A stretch of 32,904 nucleotides of DNA. Source: Bacteroides sp. CAG:1060. GTDB taxonomy: Bacteria; Bacteroidota; Bacteroidia; Bacteroidales; UBA932. The stretch spans positions 6,966-39,869 of the forward strand of contig HF986287.1 in assembly GCA_000432655.1 (NCBI GenBank). The letters are read 5' to 3'. Positions 10,201-19,700 of this stretch are shown here, one piece after another. A program made the position numbers and the translations under genes. The stretch's first letter is position 1, and each line of letters starts with the position of its first letter. The notes under the pieces were generated by a model that did no database searches, was not told where the DNA came from, and saw only the letters and a list, made by a program, of their open reading frames with translations.

Positions 10201-10467
10201 CTTTTCTGTGTGCTTAAGCTCAGAAACCTCGGAGCGTCCCTTGGATTTGAGAAGATTATAGTAAAGAATGGAATAATGATTTCTTTCTTTGTTTCAAATC
10301 CTATGTCATCTTATTATAAATCAGCTGTTTTTGAGAGGGTATTGATAAAAGTTGGCGAACTTCCTTTATCTACGGAAATAAAGCAGGTGGAGAATAAACT
10401 CAAAATGGTATCAAGAAACGTTTCTTCTCTGCAAGATGCTCTTTCTTTGATTAGAAAGTTGAGATAA
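7273..10467 (+). CDS. mfd: Transcription-repair coupling factor Mfd
   Basis: Mfd removes RNA polymerase stalled at DNA damage and recruits UvrA. The protein has about 1064 residues. Seen in order: UvrB-like N-terminal domains, the CarD-like RNA polymerase-interacting domain from about residue 390 (NIGDYVVHIDHGVGIFGG), then the translocase with Walker A GDVGFGKT at 542-549, DEEQ at 643-646 and the motif VI stretch LRGRVGRS, and the C-terminal UvrA-binding domain. ATG at 7273 is preferred over the in-frame GTG at 7270. The N-terminal third is shorter than in the E. coli protein (1148 residues). The start lies directly beside the DnaA-box-like repeats. Confidence 0.96.
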   Translation: MLISQNSCAALSKYIDSGERKIFCSSLYLSAKWMVISQVVKKGLHIVVLPDKESAEYCCSDLYSFVDGDNVFFLPESGKNIERSNYKSSLAVQRTSALSRILSGEEKLTIIVTYSSALSENIPSGNTISSDRMIIKRGDEISHDSLSEKLYEKGFEKVDFVSEPGQYAIRGSIIDIFSFSNNYPYRISLWGDEIEKINTFDCNTQLSKDDVSEVEIISEVLSSPEEEGDCLLSMLDRNTVLWLDSSDIYSQEQWFKNWSESFVRVFLDIPPSFDKGELSVKFQISPQPKFNKNFELLTEDIRSRIENSYKVLIYSEKESQLDRIKSILSQNGGLIPDFVKGKTIHNGFIDNECKVCCYSDHEIFDRFQRVSIRRSVEKSEQLTVNDLNSFNIGDYVVHIDHGVGIFGGLVRMKDDKGRVHEVVKITYKDGDVVFVSVHLLNKISRFRSKDGEPPRINKLGSKTWSLLKTNAKSKLKDIAKELIQLYAKRRASKGFAFSADTYLQEELESSFMYEDTPDQETATISVKRDMEDDCPMDRLVCGDVGFGKTEIAVRAAFKAVADSKQVAVLVPTTILALQHYNTFVQRLHNFPCNIDYVSRLRTAKELSDIKKRLKEGQIDIIIGTHKILSKDFVFKDLGLLIIDEEQKFGVGAKEKLREMKESVDTLTLTATPIPRTLQFSLLGARDLSIINTPPPNRIPVQTEIILFDEKEIKSIINYELNRGGQVFFLHNKVEELQSIYEILHRLVPDMKICVAHGQMDARTLENIMLGFIRGDYDMMLSTTIIENGLDIPNANTIIINQAQNFGLSDLHQLRGRVGRSNKKAFCYLIVPPLVSISDDARRRLKAIEEFSDLGSGFNIAMQDLDIRGAGNLLGAEQSGFITEMGFETYQKILSEAMDELGMETGVSVAHERSNFVQECTIETDQPALIPDDYINITAEKIRIYKAIDSMSSDKEIDAYVKRLEDRFGKMPGELENLFCVLKLRNLGASLGFEKIIVKNGIMISFFVSNPMSSYYKSAVFERVLIKVGELPLSTEIKQVENKLKMVSRNVSSLQDALSLIRKLR

Positions 10468-10480
10468 TTTTGTAACTTTG
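10446..10480 (+). promoter_or_regulatory. Promoter of coaX and the envelope cluster
   Basis: A TTTG -33 box (10446-10449) and TAACTTTG -7 box (10473-10480) are separated by 23 bases, slightly long for the Bacteroidetes consensus. The promoter overlaps the end of mfd and leaves a 22-base leader before the coaX ATG. Confidence 0.5.
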
Positions 10481-10502
10481 CGGACTTTGTTGAGTTATAG
10501 AA

Positions 10503-11231
10503 ATGGCGAATCTTCTGGTAATTACTGGAAATACGGCTTTAAAGGCAGCTTGGTCGGACGGAACCGTTCTCGGCAAAACCTTCAGGTACCAGGGAGAGAA
10601 GATGCTGGATTATCTTCTTTCCTTAGTGGAAAAGGAGAAGCCTGAAGTACTTACCATAGCTTCCGTGTGCGGTATACTTGTTGAAGAGGAGGAAATATTA
10701 AAGAGACATTGTTCTCATTTGATAATACTTGACGAGAATCATACGTCGCTTCTTTTGAAGTATAATTTTCCTGAATATTTACCATGTGACAGAGCAGCCG
10801 GACTGGTTGCCGCCCGTTTTCTCTTTAAGGACAAGGCATGCACCGTGTTTGATTTCGGTACTACGCTTACCATTGATTTTCTGGGAGTTGACGGAATGTA
10901 TCTTGGCGGTAATATTTCTCTTGGGTGCCGGACCAGAACGAAAGCGCTGGAAAGATATTCAAAGAATCTTCCTCTTATAGATACGCCTGTTTCGGTACAG
11001 CCGGAAGGAACTTCTCTTGAATCATCTATTGGGTCCGGAGTTGTTTTAGGTATAATATTTGAGATAGAAGGTTATATCAAGGCTCATGGAGAAAATATTG
11101 TCATTTTCACGGGTGGTGATGCAATTTATTTTGCTAAACGGATGAAAAGTTCCATCTTTGTAGTTTGCAATCTTGAATTGATGGGTCTTGCAATAATAAC
11201 AGACGATTATGTTAAGAAGATTATTGGTTGA
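10503..11231 (+). CDS. coaX: Type III pantothenate kinase
   Basis: CoaX phosphorylates pantothenate in the first step of coenzyme A synthesis, in the cytoplasm. The 242-residue protein has the family layout of the ASKHA fold: an N-terminal phosphate motif, the PCDRAAG stretch holding the catalytic Asp (usually GxDR), FDFGTTLTIDF near residue 117, GGNISLG, and FTGGDA. The N-terminal motif is ITGNT at residues 7-11, whereas the family normally has DxGNT; the Asp is replaced by Ile. The end overlaps the next gene by 23 bases, so translation is probably coupled. The family assignment is firm; full activity is less certain because of the changed motif. Confidence 0.9.
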   Translation: MANLLVITGNTALKAAWSDGTVLGKTFRYQGEKMLDYLLSLVEKEKPEVLTIASVCGILVEEEEILKRHCSHLIILDENHTSLLLKYNFPEYLPCDRAAGLVAARFLFKDKACTVFDFGTTLTIDFLGVDGMYLGGNISLGCRTRTKALERYSKNLPLIDTPVSVQPEGTSLESSIGSGVVLGIIFEIEGYIKAHGENIVIFTGGDAIYFAKRMKSSIFVVCNLELMGLAIITDDYVKKIIG

Positions 11232-12525
11232 CATATTTTTTGTAATTGCCCTGTCTGCACTTGCTGCACCTCTTTCCTATGCTCAGGCGGATGGTGCTTA
11301 CTCTCCGTATTCCATATTTGCAATCGGAGACGTGAGCCGGCAAGGTACCGCATATAACAGAACGATGGGCGGCGTTGGTATTGCAAGCAGGAATAACAGA
11401 TATGTGAACATTATGAATCCGGCTGCCGTAACGGCGAGGGACAGTCTTTCCTTTATGGCTGACTATACCGTATATGGTGACAACAAGGTGTTCTCTCAGG
11501 GAGGAATAAAATCAGTCAACAACACATTCAATATAAATGACGTTGTGCTGTCTTTTCCTATTCTGAGAAAGAATATGGCCATGATGGTGGGAATATCACC
11601 TTTCAGTGACACCGGATTTGAGTTTTCATATAGATATACCGATCCTGATGTGGTAGGAAGCATAGGTAATATATCCAACACATCCACCGGCAGCGGAAGC
11701 ATATACAAGTCTTTTGCCGCAGTTGGATATACTTTTCTTAAGAGAATATCCGTAGGAGCGGAGTTGGATTACTATTTCGGTAATATTACCAAGAATTTCA
11801 CGACTACCATCTCGGATGCATCATATAATGGAATTAAGAATACAATAGCCATTCAGACAAATGCAGTAGGGGGAAAGTTCGGTATTCAGTACGAGCAGCC
11901 TATTGGAGACAAGGTCGTGCTTGGAGTCGGTGCCACTTATTCTACCGGTGCAAGGATGAAAGGGTATTATACTGATGCAAGTTATTCGTCAGGAAGCGTT
12001 GCCGTAGATACGTTGTACTATAGGAGCGATACTCTTTCTGTTACGAAAAAGGCCCGTATAGCAAGCGAACTTGGTGTGGGAATAACTCTCAAAAGGCCGG
12101 ACAAGTGGATGGTGGAGTTGGATTATACCCGTTCCGACTGGTCTAACAGCGGAATGGAGAATATAAGCGGTTTTTCTGCAGCTTCATCTCCTTTTTCCAC
12201 CACCGTTGCCGAGGCATACAGAATAGGAATGGAGTTTGTCCCGAACAGAAACGATATAAGATATTATTTCAACCAGGTGGCGTATCGTGCCGGTGCCTAT
12301 TATAAGAATGAATATTATAAACTCTATGGAAAGAATATATCTTCCATGGGTATAACGATAGGAGCTACTTTCCCGGTATTCCGGTGGTATAATGGAATAA
12401 CCGTCGGGTTGGAGTTAGGACAAAGGGGGTCGCTTTCTGATAATATGATTCGTGAGAAGTATATTAATTTCTCTATCGGAGTCAATATATTCGACATCTG
12501 GTTCAGAAAGACACAATACGAATAA
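11209..12525 (+). CDS. Outer membrane beta-barrel protein (FadL/PorV-like)
   Basis: The 438-residue protein starts with a signal peptide (about residues 1-25, ending in SYAQA). It then runs GAYSPYSIFAIGDVSRQGTA, with conserved GG and NPAA stretches and alternating amphipathic strands up to the C-terminus. This is typical of Bacteroidetes outer membrane proteins related to the FadL/PorV group, which act as channels or as anchors for surface proteins. The substrate cannot be told from the sequence. It overlaps coaX by 23 bases, precedes the TPR gene by 15, and sits in a run of genes for envelope assembly. Confidence 0.75.
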   Translation: MLRRLLVDIFFVIALSALAAPLSYAQADGAYSPYSIFAIGDVSRQGTAYNRTMGGVGIASRNNRYVNIMNPAAVTARDSLSFMADYTVYGDNKVFSQGGIKSVNNTFNINDVVLSFPILRKNMAMMVGISPFSDTGFEFSYRYTDPDVVGSIGNISNTSTGSGSIYKSFAAVGYTFLKRISVGAELDYYFGNITKNFTTTISDASYNGIKNTIAIQTNAVGGKFGIQYEQPIGDKVVLGVGATYSTGARMKGYYTDASYSSGSVAVDTLYYRSDTLSVTKKARIASELGVGITLKRPDKWMVELDYTRSDWSNSGMENISGFSAASSPFSTTVAEAYRIGMEFVPNRNDIRYYFNQVAYRAGAYYKNEYYKLYGKNISSMGITIGATFPVFRWYNGITVGLELGQRGSLSDNMIREKYINFSIGVNIFDIWFRKTQYE

Positions 12526-12540
12526 ATTATAATTAATAAT

Positions 12541-13869
12541 ATGAAAAAAATAACATTTGCTTTAATCGCCTGCGCTGCTTTGTTTGTCGGCAGTGCGGAT
12601 GTTTTTGCCCAGGGAAAATGGGGTGCGGACAGTGCTGAGTGTGTCAAGTACATGTCCTATTATAAAGAGTATTATAAGCAGAAGGCCTATGATTATGCTA
12701 TCCCTAACTGGAGAAAGGCATATCAGTTGTGCCCTGCAACTGCGAGTCAGAATATGCTTATAGACGGAGCTGTTCTTGTGAGAAGACTTATTCAGAAGAA
12801 TATGAATAATGCCGAGTATCGCGATGCTCTTGTAGATACTCTTCTGACCATACATGACACCAGAGCAAAGTATTATCCTAAGTATGCTCAGACCGCTCTG
12901 AACAACAAGGGTATCGATATGTCAAACTATATAAAGTCTGATTTCAATAAGCTGTACACCGGATATGAAGGAATCATTGAGGCAAACGGTGTCGGTACCA
13001 AGCCGCAGATTTTCCTTTTCGACATGCAGGCTGCTTCTGAGCTTTATCAGAGCGGCGAAATCGATGCTGAGAAAGTTATAGCATTGTACCAGAGGAACAA
13101 CGACCTTCTTGAGCAGGCTCCGGTTAAGAATGAAGCTGAGAAAACCCAGATTGAGAATATCAAGCAGGATATGGGAAGCCTTTTTGCTGCCAGCAAGGTA
13201 GCTTCATGCGATAACCTCATTCAGCTTTTCGGACCACGTCTTGAAAGCGAACCGGATGACCTGAAGCTTGCTTCCAATATCGTGAAGGTTATGAGTTCTA
13301 CCGAGGACTGCCAGAACAATGACGTCTTCCTTAAGGCTGTTACCACCATGTACAGACTTGAGCCTTCCGCAAATTCAGCATACTATCTTTTCCGTCTCCA
13401 TTCTTCAATGGATAATATGGAAGAGGCTGTCAAATATATGGAAGAAGCTATTGCAAGTGAAGATTCCGATGCAGAAAAAGATGCAGAGTGGAACTATGAA
13501 CTTGCCACATATTACTACAAGAACGGCATGAATGCCAAGGCTATTGAGTGCGCAAATACCGTTGCTTCAAATTCTGCCGAGCTTGCAGGTAAGGCTTACT
13601 TCCTTATGGGTAATATTTGGGCTGCTACCCGTTGCGGCGGAGATGAGGTATCCTCCCGCGCTCCGTTCTGGGTTGCTTGCGATTATATGAACAAGGCGAA
13701 AAACGCAGATCCAAGCCTTGCTGAGTCTGCCAATACGTTTATCAGCGAGTACAGCAAGTACTTCCCTAAGGCAGAAGAGGCATTCATGTACGATGTGACA
13801 AACGGTCAGTCATACACAGTAGTATGCGGTGGTATGCGTGCCACCACGACTGTTCGCACCGTGAAATAG
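12541..13869 (+). CDS. Secreted tetratricopeptide-repeat protein
   Basis: The 442-residue protein has a signal peptide (MKKITFALIACAALFVGSAD, cleavage near FAQ at residues 22-24). TPR-like helical pairs follow, for example around YYKQKAYDYAIPNWRKAYQL near residue 45 and YYLFRLHSSMDNMEEAVKYM near 285-300. TPR proteins hold protein partners; here the place would be the periplasm or the periplasmic face of the outer membrane. It lies between an outer membrane barrel gene and lptC in one orientation, so a role in envelope biogenesis is likely but inferred. The lptC start lies within 3 bases of its stop. Confidence 0.75.
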   Translation: MKKITFALIACAALFVGSADVFAQGKWGADSAECVKYMSYYKEYYKQKAYDYAIPNWRKAYQLCPATASQNMLIDGAVLVRRLIQKNMNNAEYRDALVDTLLTIHDTRAKYYPKYAQTALNNKGIDMSNYIKSDFNKLYTGYEGIIEANGVGTKPQIFLFDMQAASELYQSGEIDAEKVIALYQRNNDLLEQAPVKNEAEKTQIENIKQDMGSLFAASKVASCDNLIQLFGPRLESEPDDLKLASNIVKVMSSTEDCQNNDVFLKAVTTMYRLEPSANSAYYLFRLHSSMDNMEEAVKYMEEAIASEDSDAEKDAEWNYELATYYYKNGMNAKAIECANTVASNSAELAGKAYFLMGNIWAATRCGGDEVSSRAPFWVACDYMNKAKNADPSLAESANTFISEYSKYFPKAEEAFMYDVTNGQSYTVVCGGMRATTTVRTVK

Positions 13870-13871
13870 TC

Positions 13872-14528
13872 TTGACGAGAATATCAAATATACTTGAGTT
13901 ACTGGCAGCTGCTTTAGTGGTTGCCAGTAATTTCGTTTCCTGTAGTTCCAAAATTTCCGAAGCGGATGCCCTGAATCTTGAAACAACTCCGATGCAGACG
14001 GTGGATGATGTGTTCGCTGTCAGAAGCACCAACGGAAAACTTAAGATGAGGCTTGAAGCTGAAGTAATGGAACATTATGAGACCAAAACTGAAGACATGG
14101 ACGTGTTTCCGAAAGGTATTTCCGTATTCGCTTACTCTGATGACGGTCTTCTTGAATCTATTGTGATAGCCGACAATGCTGTCCATAAAGTACCCAAAAA
14201 CTCCGGGGACAGCAGTGATGAGACATGGGAGGCGTATGGCAATGTTGTTCTTCATAATGTAGTCAAGCAGGAAACGATGGAGACCGATACTTTGTATTGG
14301 GATCGGACAAAACAGGAAGTATATACTGATTGCTATGTCAAGATTTATTCTCCGGACGGATTTATGCAAGGGTATGGAATGCGCTCCGATGATCGTATGA
14401 AAAATGCGACACTGTATAAATCATTCAATAATTTTGTAGTAGTTGAGAAGGATACTACCGCTGTTATGATTGATTCTGTGAATTTTATTGGTCCTTTTCC
14501 AAAAAAAATTGATAAATTCGCACCCTAA
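13872..14528 (+). CDS. lptC: LPS export protein LptC (lipoprotein-like)
   Basis: LptC is the periplasmic bridge component that carries lipopolysaccharide from the LptBFG transporter to LptA. The chosen start is a TTG at 13872, two bases after the TPR stop, giving MTRISNILELLAAALVVASN followed by FVSC, a plausible lipoprotein signal with Cys at about residue 24. No ATG lies nearby; the next upstream in-frame ATG (13824) is deep in the TPR gene. The body has the LptC beta-jellyroll pattern (NGKLKMRLEAEVMEHYETK, later WEAYGNVVLHN and TDTLYWDRTKQEVYTD). The length of about 218 residues fits the family. It is probably co-transcribed with the TPR gene. Confidence 0.82.
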   Translation: MTRISNILELLAAALVVASNFVSCSSKISEADALNLETTPMQTVDDVFAVRSTNGKLKMRLEAEVMEHYETKTEDMDVFPKGISVFAYSDDGLLESIVIADNAVHKVPKNSGDSSDETWEAYGNVVLHNVVKQETMETDTLYWDRTKQEVYTDCYVKIYSPDGFMQGYGMRSDDRMKNATLYKSFNNFVVVEKDTTAVMIDSVNFIGPFPKKIDKFAP

Positions 14529-14536
14529 TATATTTG
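14508..14536 (+). promoter_or_regulatory. Promoter of the PpiD-like gene
   Basis: ATTG (14508-14511) and TATATTTG (14529-14536) are 17 bases apart. The -7 box starts directly after the lptC stop, 26 bases before the next ATG, so the foldase gene can be transcribed on its own. Confidence 0.5.
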
Positions 14537-14562
14537 AATCGAAAAACTAAAAAATACATAAT

Positions 14563-16644
14563 ATGGCGGCACTTGAAAAAATACGCTCTAAATTTGGCCT
14601 TGCAGTCTCTATTCTGATTGCTTTGGCCCTTCTTTCATTTATCATTGATCCTGGCACTCTTCAGACAGCTATCAATTCGATGTCTACAAAGTATGACGTC
14701 GGAAAAATCGACGGAAAGAGAATCTCCTATACTGATTTTCAGGAAAATGTAGAGAAATTTACCAGCATCAATGAGATTATTTCCGGTTCTTCTTCCCAGA
14801 ACGAGCAGACACAGAAGAATATCAGGAACGCCGCATGGCAGGATATGATGGACAAGTATCTGTTCATCAAGAACGCCAAGGCAGCCGGTATCAAGGTTGG
14901 TGAAGACGAGATGCTTTCTCTGGTCTCATCATCGAATCCTTCTGCAATTCTCGTACAGAATCCTATATTCATGGATGAGTCCGGCAATTATTCAGAAGAG
15001 GTTCTGAGACAATTTTTGTCTATGGTTGAGACCGATCAGACCGGAAGGTATCGTCAATATTGGGATTATCTTCAGAATACCATCTACACCCAGCAGTTCT
15101 ATCAGAAGTACGGTGCTCTTTTCAATGCTTCCAATTATACCAATGCTCTTCAGATGAGCCACGCCATGGCTTCAGGAAACACTACCGCAGACGTTGATTT
15201 CTGTGTTGAGTATTTCCCTATGTATCATGATTCGAGCATTGTCGTTACCAATGACGAGGTTCGTCGCTATTATAAGGCTCACAAGGAGTTCTTCAAGCAG
15301 CAGAAGGACAGTCGCGATATGGAGTATGTAGTATTCGAAGTAGTGCCTTCTTCTGACGACATCAACAACACGAGCCTTGAGATGAGCAATCTTTACGATG
15401 AGTTTGTCTCTACAGACAATATGAAATCGTTCCTTGCAAAGAATTCTGACAGCCCTCTTTCCAATTATTGGTACAAGAGCGGAGAGCTCAGAACCATAAA
15501 CGAGGAGATTGATGATCAGATTTTCGGTGGTAAGGATCTTACTCAGGTAGTGAAGTCCGGAGACGATTTCTTTGCTGCCCGTACAATGGCCACAAAGATG
15601 CTTCCTGACTCAGTGTATGTAAAGCATATCCTTCTTCAGGGAGTCAATGCCGCTACCAAAGCAGACAGCCTTGTGAATGTTTTGAAAAAGGGAGAGAATT
15701 TCTCAAATCTCGCTTCAATGTATTCTCTTGATACAGGGTCCGCTGCAGATGGAGAGCTCGGTTCTATCGGCTGGATGACACAGACATACATGATTCCGGG
15801 AATGGAATCCGTGATTGAGGCTAAGGTAGGCACTCCGTTTGTGCTTAAGACTACATACGGTACTCATGTCGTGCTCGTGACCAAGACAAGCAAGCCAATG
15901 CTTAAAAAGCAGGTTGCTGTGTTCAAGAAGTCAGCCCTTGCAAGCAAAGAGACTTATAACAAGTACTATGCACAGGCAAGTCGCTTTGCCGCTATCACCA
16001 ACGGCTCTTATGACGGATACAAGAGAGCGGTGGATTCCCTCAAGGTGTATTCTCACAATCTTACGATTACTGAGGCAACCTCAAACTTCGGATCTATTGA
16101 TCAGGCAAAGACGGTTACAAGATGGGTGTTTGACAACAAGATCGGCAAAGCGTCATCAATCCTTACCGTCAATACCAATTATTTCTTCATTGCTGCTGTC
16201 AAGGGTGAGCACAAGGCCGGTTATGTTCCAGTTGAAGAGGCTACCGGAGTCATCAGCAACAGACTTTACACTCAGAAACTTCAGCAGCGTACCATGGCTG
16301 ATGTGAAGGAGAAGATAAAGGGGGCCAAGACTATGGAAGAAGTGTCAGAAAGACTTGGTGTCGAGGTTGAGCACAGCGAGGCCGTTTCTTTGGCTTCAAA
16401 CACTCTTGATCCTGCAATGCTCGGAGCTGCCGTAACCGTTAATGACGGTGTGGTCTTCGGCCCTGTAAAGGGTGCTATGGGCGTGTATGTGTTCCAGACA
16501 TCCAATAGACAGCTGGGTTCTTTCTATACAGAGGATGATGCAAGGCTCAGAGAGCAGCAGAAGACTCAATATATGGGCCAGTTCATTCTTTCCGTAATGG
16601 CTGAGAATGCCGGTGTTGAGGACAACAGAGAGAGATTCTATTAA
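14563..16644 (+). CDS. Membrane-anchored peptidyl-prolyl isomerase (PpiD/SurA-like)
   Basis: The 693-residue protein has one N-terminal membrane anchor (about residues 13-29) and a SurA/PpiD-type N-terminal chaperone domain (YDVGKIDGKRISYTDFQENV). A parvulin domain lies at about 349-445 (VYVKHILLQG, GELGSIGWM, TTYGTHVVLV), and a second, degenerate parvulin-like domain is likely further on. Such proteins help newly exported proteins fold at the periplasmic side of the inner membrane, including outer membrane proteins. The position after lptC and an outer membrane barrel gene fits envelope assembly. A clear terminator follows. Confidence 0.9.
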   Translation: MAALEKIRSKFGLAVSILIALALLSFIIDPGTLQTAINSMSTKYDVGKIDGKRISYTDFQENVEKFTSINEIISGSSSQNEQTQKNIRNAAWQDMMDKYLFIKNAKAAGIKVGEDEMLSLVSSSNPSAILVQNPIFMDESGNYSEEVLRQFLSMVETDQTGRYRQYWDYLQNTIYTQQFYQKYGALFNASNYTNALQMSHAMASGNTTADVDFCVEYFPMYHDSSIVVTNDEVRRYYKAHKEFFKQQKDSRDMEYVVFEVVPSSDDINNTSLEMSNLYDEFVSTDNMKSFLAKNSDSPLSNYWYKSGELRTINEEIDDQIFGGKDLTQVVKSGDDFFAARTMATKMLPDSVYVKHILLQGVNAATKADSLVNVLKKGENFSNLASMYSLDTGSAADGELGSIGWMTQTYMIPGMESVIEAKVGTPFVLKTTYGTHVVLVTKTSKPMLKKQVAVFKKSALASKETYNKYYAQASRFAAITNGSYDGYKRAVDSLKVYSHNLTITEATSNFGSIDQAKTVTRWVFDNKIGKASSILTVNTNYFFIAAVKGEHKAGYVPVEEATGVISNRLYTQKLQQRTMADVKEKIKGAKTMEEVSERLGVEVEHSEAVSLASNTLDPAMLGAAVTVNDGVVFGPVKGAMGVYVFQTSNRQLGSFYTEDDARLREQQKTQYMGQFILSVMAENAGVEDNRERFY

Positions 16645-16663
16645 TAGTAGATCATAAATATTG

Positions 16664-16694
16664 AAAAACTGCTCCATCAGGGGCAGTTTTTTTT
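16664..16694 (+). terminator. Rho-independent terminator after the PpiD-like gene
   Basis: AAAAACTGCTCC (16664-16675) pairs with 16680-16691 through an ATCA loop, with one G-T wobble, and is followed by a run of T. It lies 20 bases after the stop codon and closes the coaX-to-foldase cluster. Confidence 0.85.
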
Positions 16695-16696
16695 AT

Positions 16697-16704
16697 TATA
16701 TTTG
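16697..16704 (+). promoter_or_regulatory. -7 promoter element of the esterase/arabinofuranosidase gene
   Basis: TATATTTG fully matches TAnnTTTG and directly follows the terminator T-tract. It leaves a 27-base gap to the ATG at 16732. It overlaps the TTG at 16702, which argues against that codon as a start. No good -33 box is seen. Confidence 0.5.
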
Positions 16705-16731
16705 TCAGGATATCAAGTAATACGTCTTTCA

Positions 16732-19700
16732 ATGAAAAGAATAATCTCTTTATTTTCGGCCGCAGTTATATCTTTGACGTCTGCTATGGCGGCATCGGGA
16801 AGTAAGCCCGACCAGAATTTCTTTATTTATTTGTGTATAGGCCAGTCTAATATGGAGGCTGGTGCTGTTCCTGCCGAGCAGGATGAAAATTTCAATGATC
16901 CGCGATTTCAGTTTATGGCGGCAGTGGATATGCCGAAATACGGGAGAGAGATGGGGCATTGGTACACAGCCGTTCCTCCAATCTGTCGCGAAGGAAATAA
17001 TCTGGGTCCGGTGGATTTCTTCGGGCGCAAGATGATAGAAAATCTTCCGGAGCAATATCGGGTCGGCGTTATAAATGTTTCCGTGGCTGGCGCTAAAATA
17101 GAGCTCTGGGATAAGGATGATTATAAGGAATATATTGATAATGAGAGGGATTGGATGAAAGCCATAGTGGCACAGTATGGCGGAAATCCTTATCAGAGAC
17201 TTGTGGAGATGGCGCGGCTTGCCCAGAAAGACGGTGTTATCAAAGGAATATTGATGCATCAGGGAGAGTCTAATTCTGAGGACCCATTGTGGCCGGAGCG
17301 TGTCAAAAGAATCTATGACAATCTGTGTAAGGATTTAAGTCTGAATCCTAAGAAAACACCGCTTCTTGCAGGAGAACTCAAATATGCGGAAGAAGGGGGA
17401 GTGTGTGCAGCATTCAATACCGAGATAATGCCAAATCTTCCCAAGGTGCTGCCAAGCGCGCACATAATCTCTGCCCTCGGGTGCGAAAGTACCGGAGACC
17501 AGTTCCATTTCAATACCGAAGGAATGAGGCTTTTGGGTTATCGTATGGCTGATAAGATGCTTCAGTTGCAAGGATTTAAGCCAGAGCAGAAACGCACTCT
17601 TACACTCAAGCCTAAAGCCTTGGGAATAGAGGTCAGCCCTACACTGAGCGGAATATTCTTTGAGGATATCAATAATTCGCTTGACGGGGGAATATGCGCC
17701 CAATTGATACAGAACAATTCTTTTCAGGCATACAACGTTCCGGATGCTCCGGAAAATGAGTTCTCTGTGTGTGATACGGTATTTTTTGGATGGACCGTCA
17801 TGCGGGGAGCGGAATCAAAAGGAACTGCCAGAGCAATCGACAATAAGCCTTTGGTAAATCATAAAAGGTATTATGATTATGACCCGAATGACAAATATGA
17901 TGACGAATTGCGCTACAAGCAGTACAGCGTGCGTTTCGATGTTGAGTCTGCGGGAGAAGGTTTTGGAATAGCCGCCAACGGTTATGGTATAGCGGAATAT
18001 GGAAAAGGTCCCGAATTCTACTATTCCAACAACACTCAGACACCTTCGATTCCTGTGGTTAAAGATGTGAAATATGACCTTGGGCTTTATCTTCAGGGCG
18101 AAGCATATAAGGGCTCTTTCAAGGTGTATCTTGAAGACAAAAACGGAGAACTCAATTCCAATGTCGTTGAAATCAACGGAATTGCTGACTCATGGAAAAA
18201 ATATACAGGCGAACTCAAGGCTCTGCGTACCGAGGACAGCCGTCTGTGCATAATGGCGGATACCGAGGGCGTGTTCTATCTGGATTTCGTGACCCTTGTA
18301 CCGGAATCGTCCCAGCTCTGGATGGATGGTAAATATGGTCCTTTGCGTAAGGACATGATGCAGGCACTTGCGGATTTGCACCCAACATTCATGCGTTTTC
18401 CGGGAGGATGTGCTTCAGAAGGAACCAATTATTTCGGACAGGTGTTCTGGAAAAATTCCATAGGTTCTCCTGAAGAGAGGCTTGGCTTCCGTAATCATTG
18501 GGGGTATTGGACATCCCAGTACGTCGGATTCTATGAGTATTTCCTTATGTCCGAGTCTCTTGGTGCCACTCCTCTTCCTGTGCTTAATGATGGTGTTACC
18601 TGCCAGTTTGCGGGCCGCCAATACATTGCACCGCTTGACACGGAGGCAGACAGGGAAAGGTTCTACAATATTTTTGTAAAGGACGCTCTGGATCTGATAG
18701 AGTTCTGTAATGGCAGCGTTGATACGGAATGGGGCTCTGTAAGGGCTTCTATGGGCCATCCTGAGCCGTTTAACCTCAAATACCTTGGAATTGGTAATGA
18801 GAATAGCGGAGACGCGTTCTGGGAGCGTTTTGACATCATATACAATGCTGTTAAATCACAGCATCCGGAGATTACGGTAGTATCCACCGCCGGAGCATTT
18901 GATGCCGGCCGTGAATTTGATGCCAACATGAAGCAGATTGACGGAAAATATCCTGATACCATAGTAGATGAACATTATTACAAGAGCGATGACTGGTTCT
19001 ATTCACACAGGGACCGCTATAATGCGGACAAGGTGCGCGGTGCGGAAGGCAATACCTACGACAGGACCAAAGCCACACGAGTGTTTGTAGGAGAATTTGC
19101 CAACAGCAGGACCAACAATGCCTTTGCTTCCACGCTTGCAGAGGCTGCGTATTGGACCGGACTTGAGCGCAACTCCGATATGGTGGTGATGGCTGCTTAC
19201 GCTCCGCTTTTCTGCAAAAAGGGATATAACAAGTGGGACTCCAATCTCATCTGGTTCGACAACCGCGGGTTGTGGCGAACCTCCAACTATTACTATCAGA
19301 AATTGTTCTCAAAATCTGGAGACAGGGCTTTTGAAATATCTGAAGTGATGGACGGAAAGGTAGCGGATGACAAGGTGTACACTTCTCCTACCATTGATAC
19401 CGCAACGGGAGAGATATATGTCAAGTTTGTAAATTCCGAGGCCGTAGACAAGACTGTTACTGTCTTTACTGGTTCTGCCGTGAAGTATGACGTTTCTGTG
19501 GAATTCATATCTTCACACAATCTGGACAGAAAGAATCAAAAGGAGCAGAATTATTACTCTTCTCATCCTGAATACAATAAGGATCCGATGGAGAGCGTTC
19601 CTCCAGGACTCAGAGAACGTCCTGGAATGAGGGAAATGGCTTGGCGGTTTGCCAAACGGGTGGATTATACAGAAGCGGTAGTGCCTCAGGTCAAGGCGCT

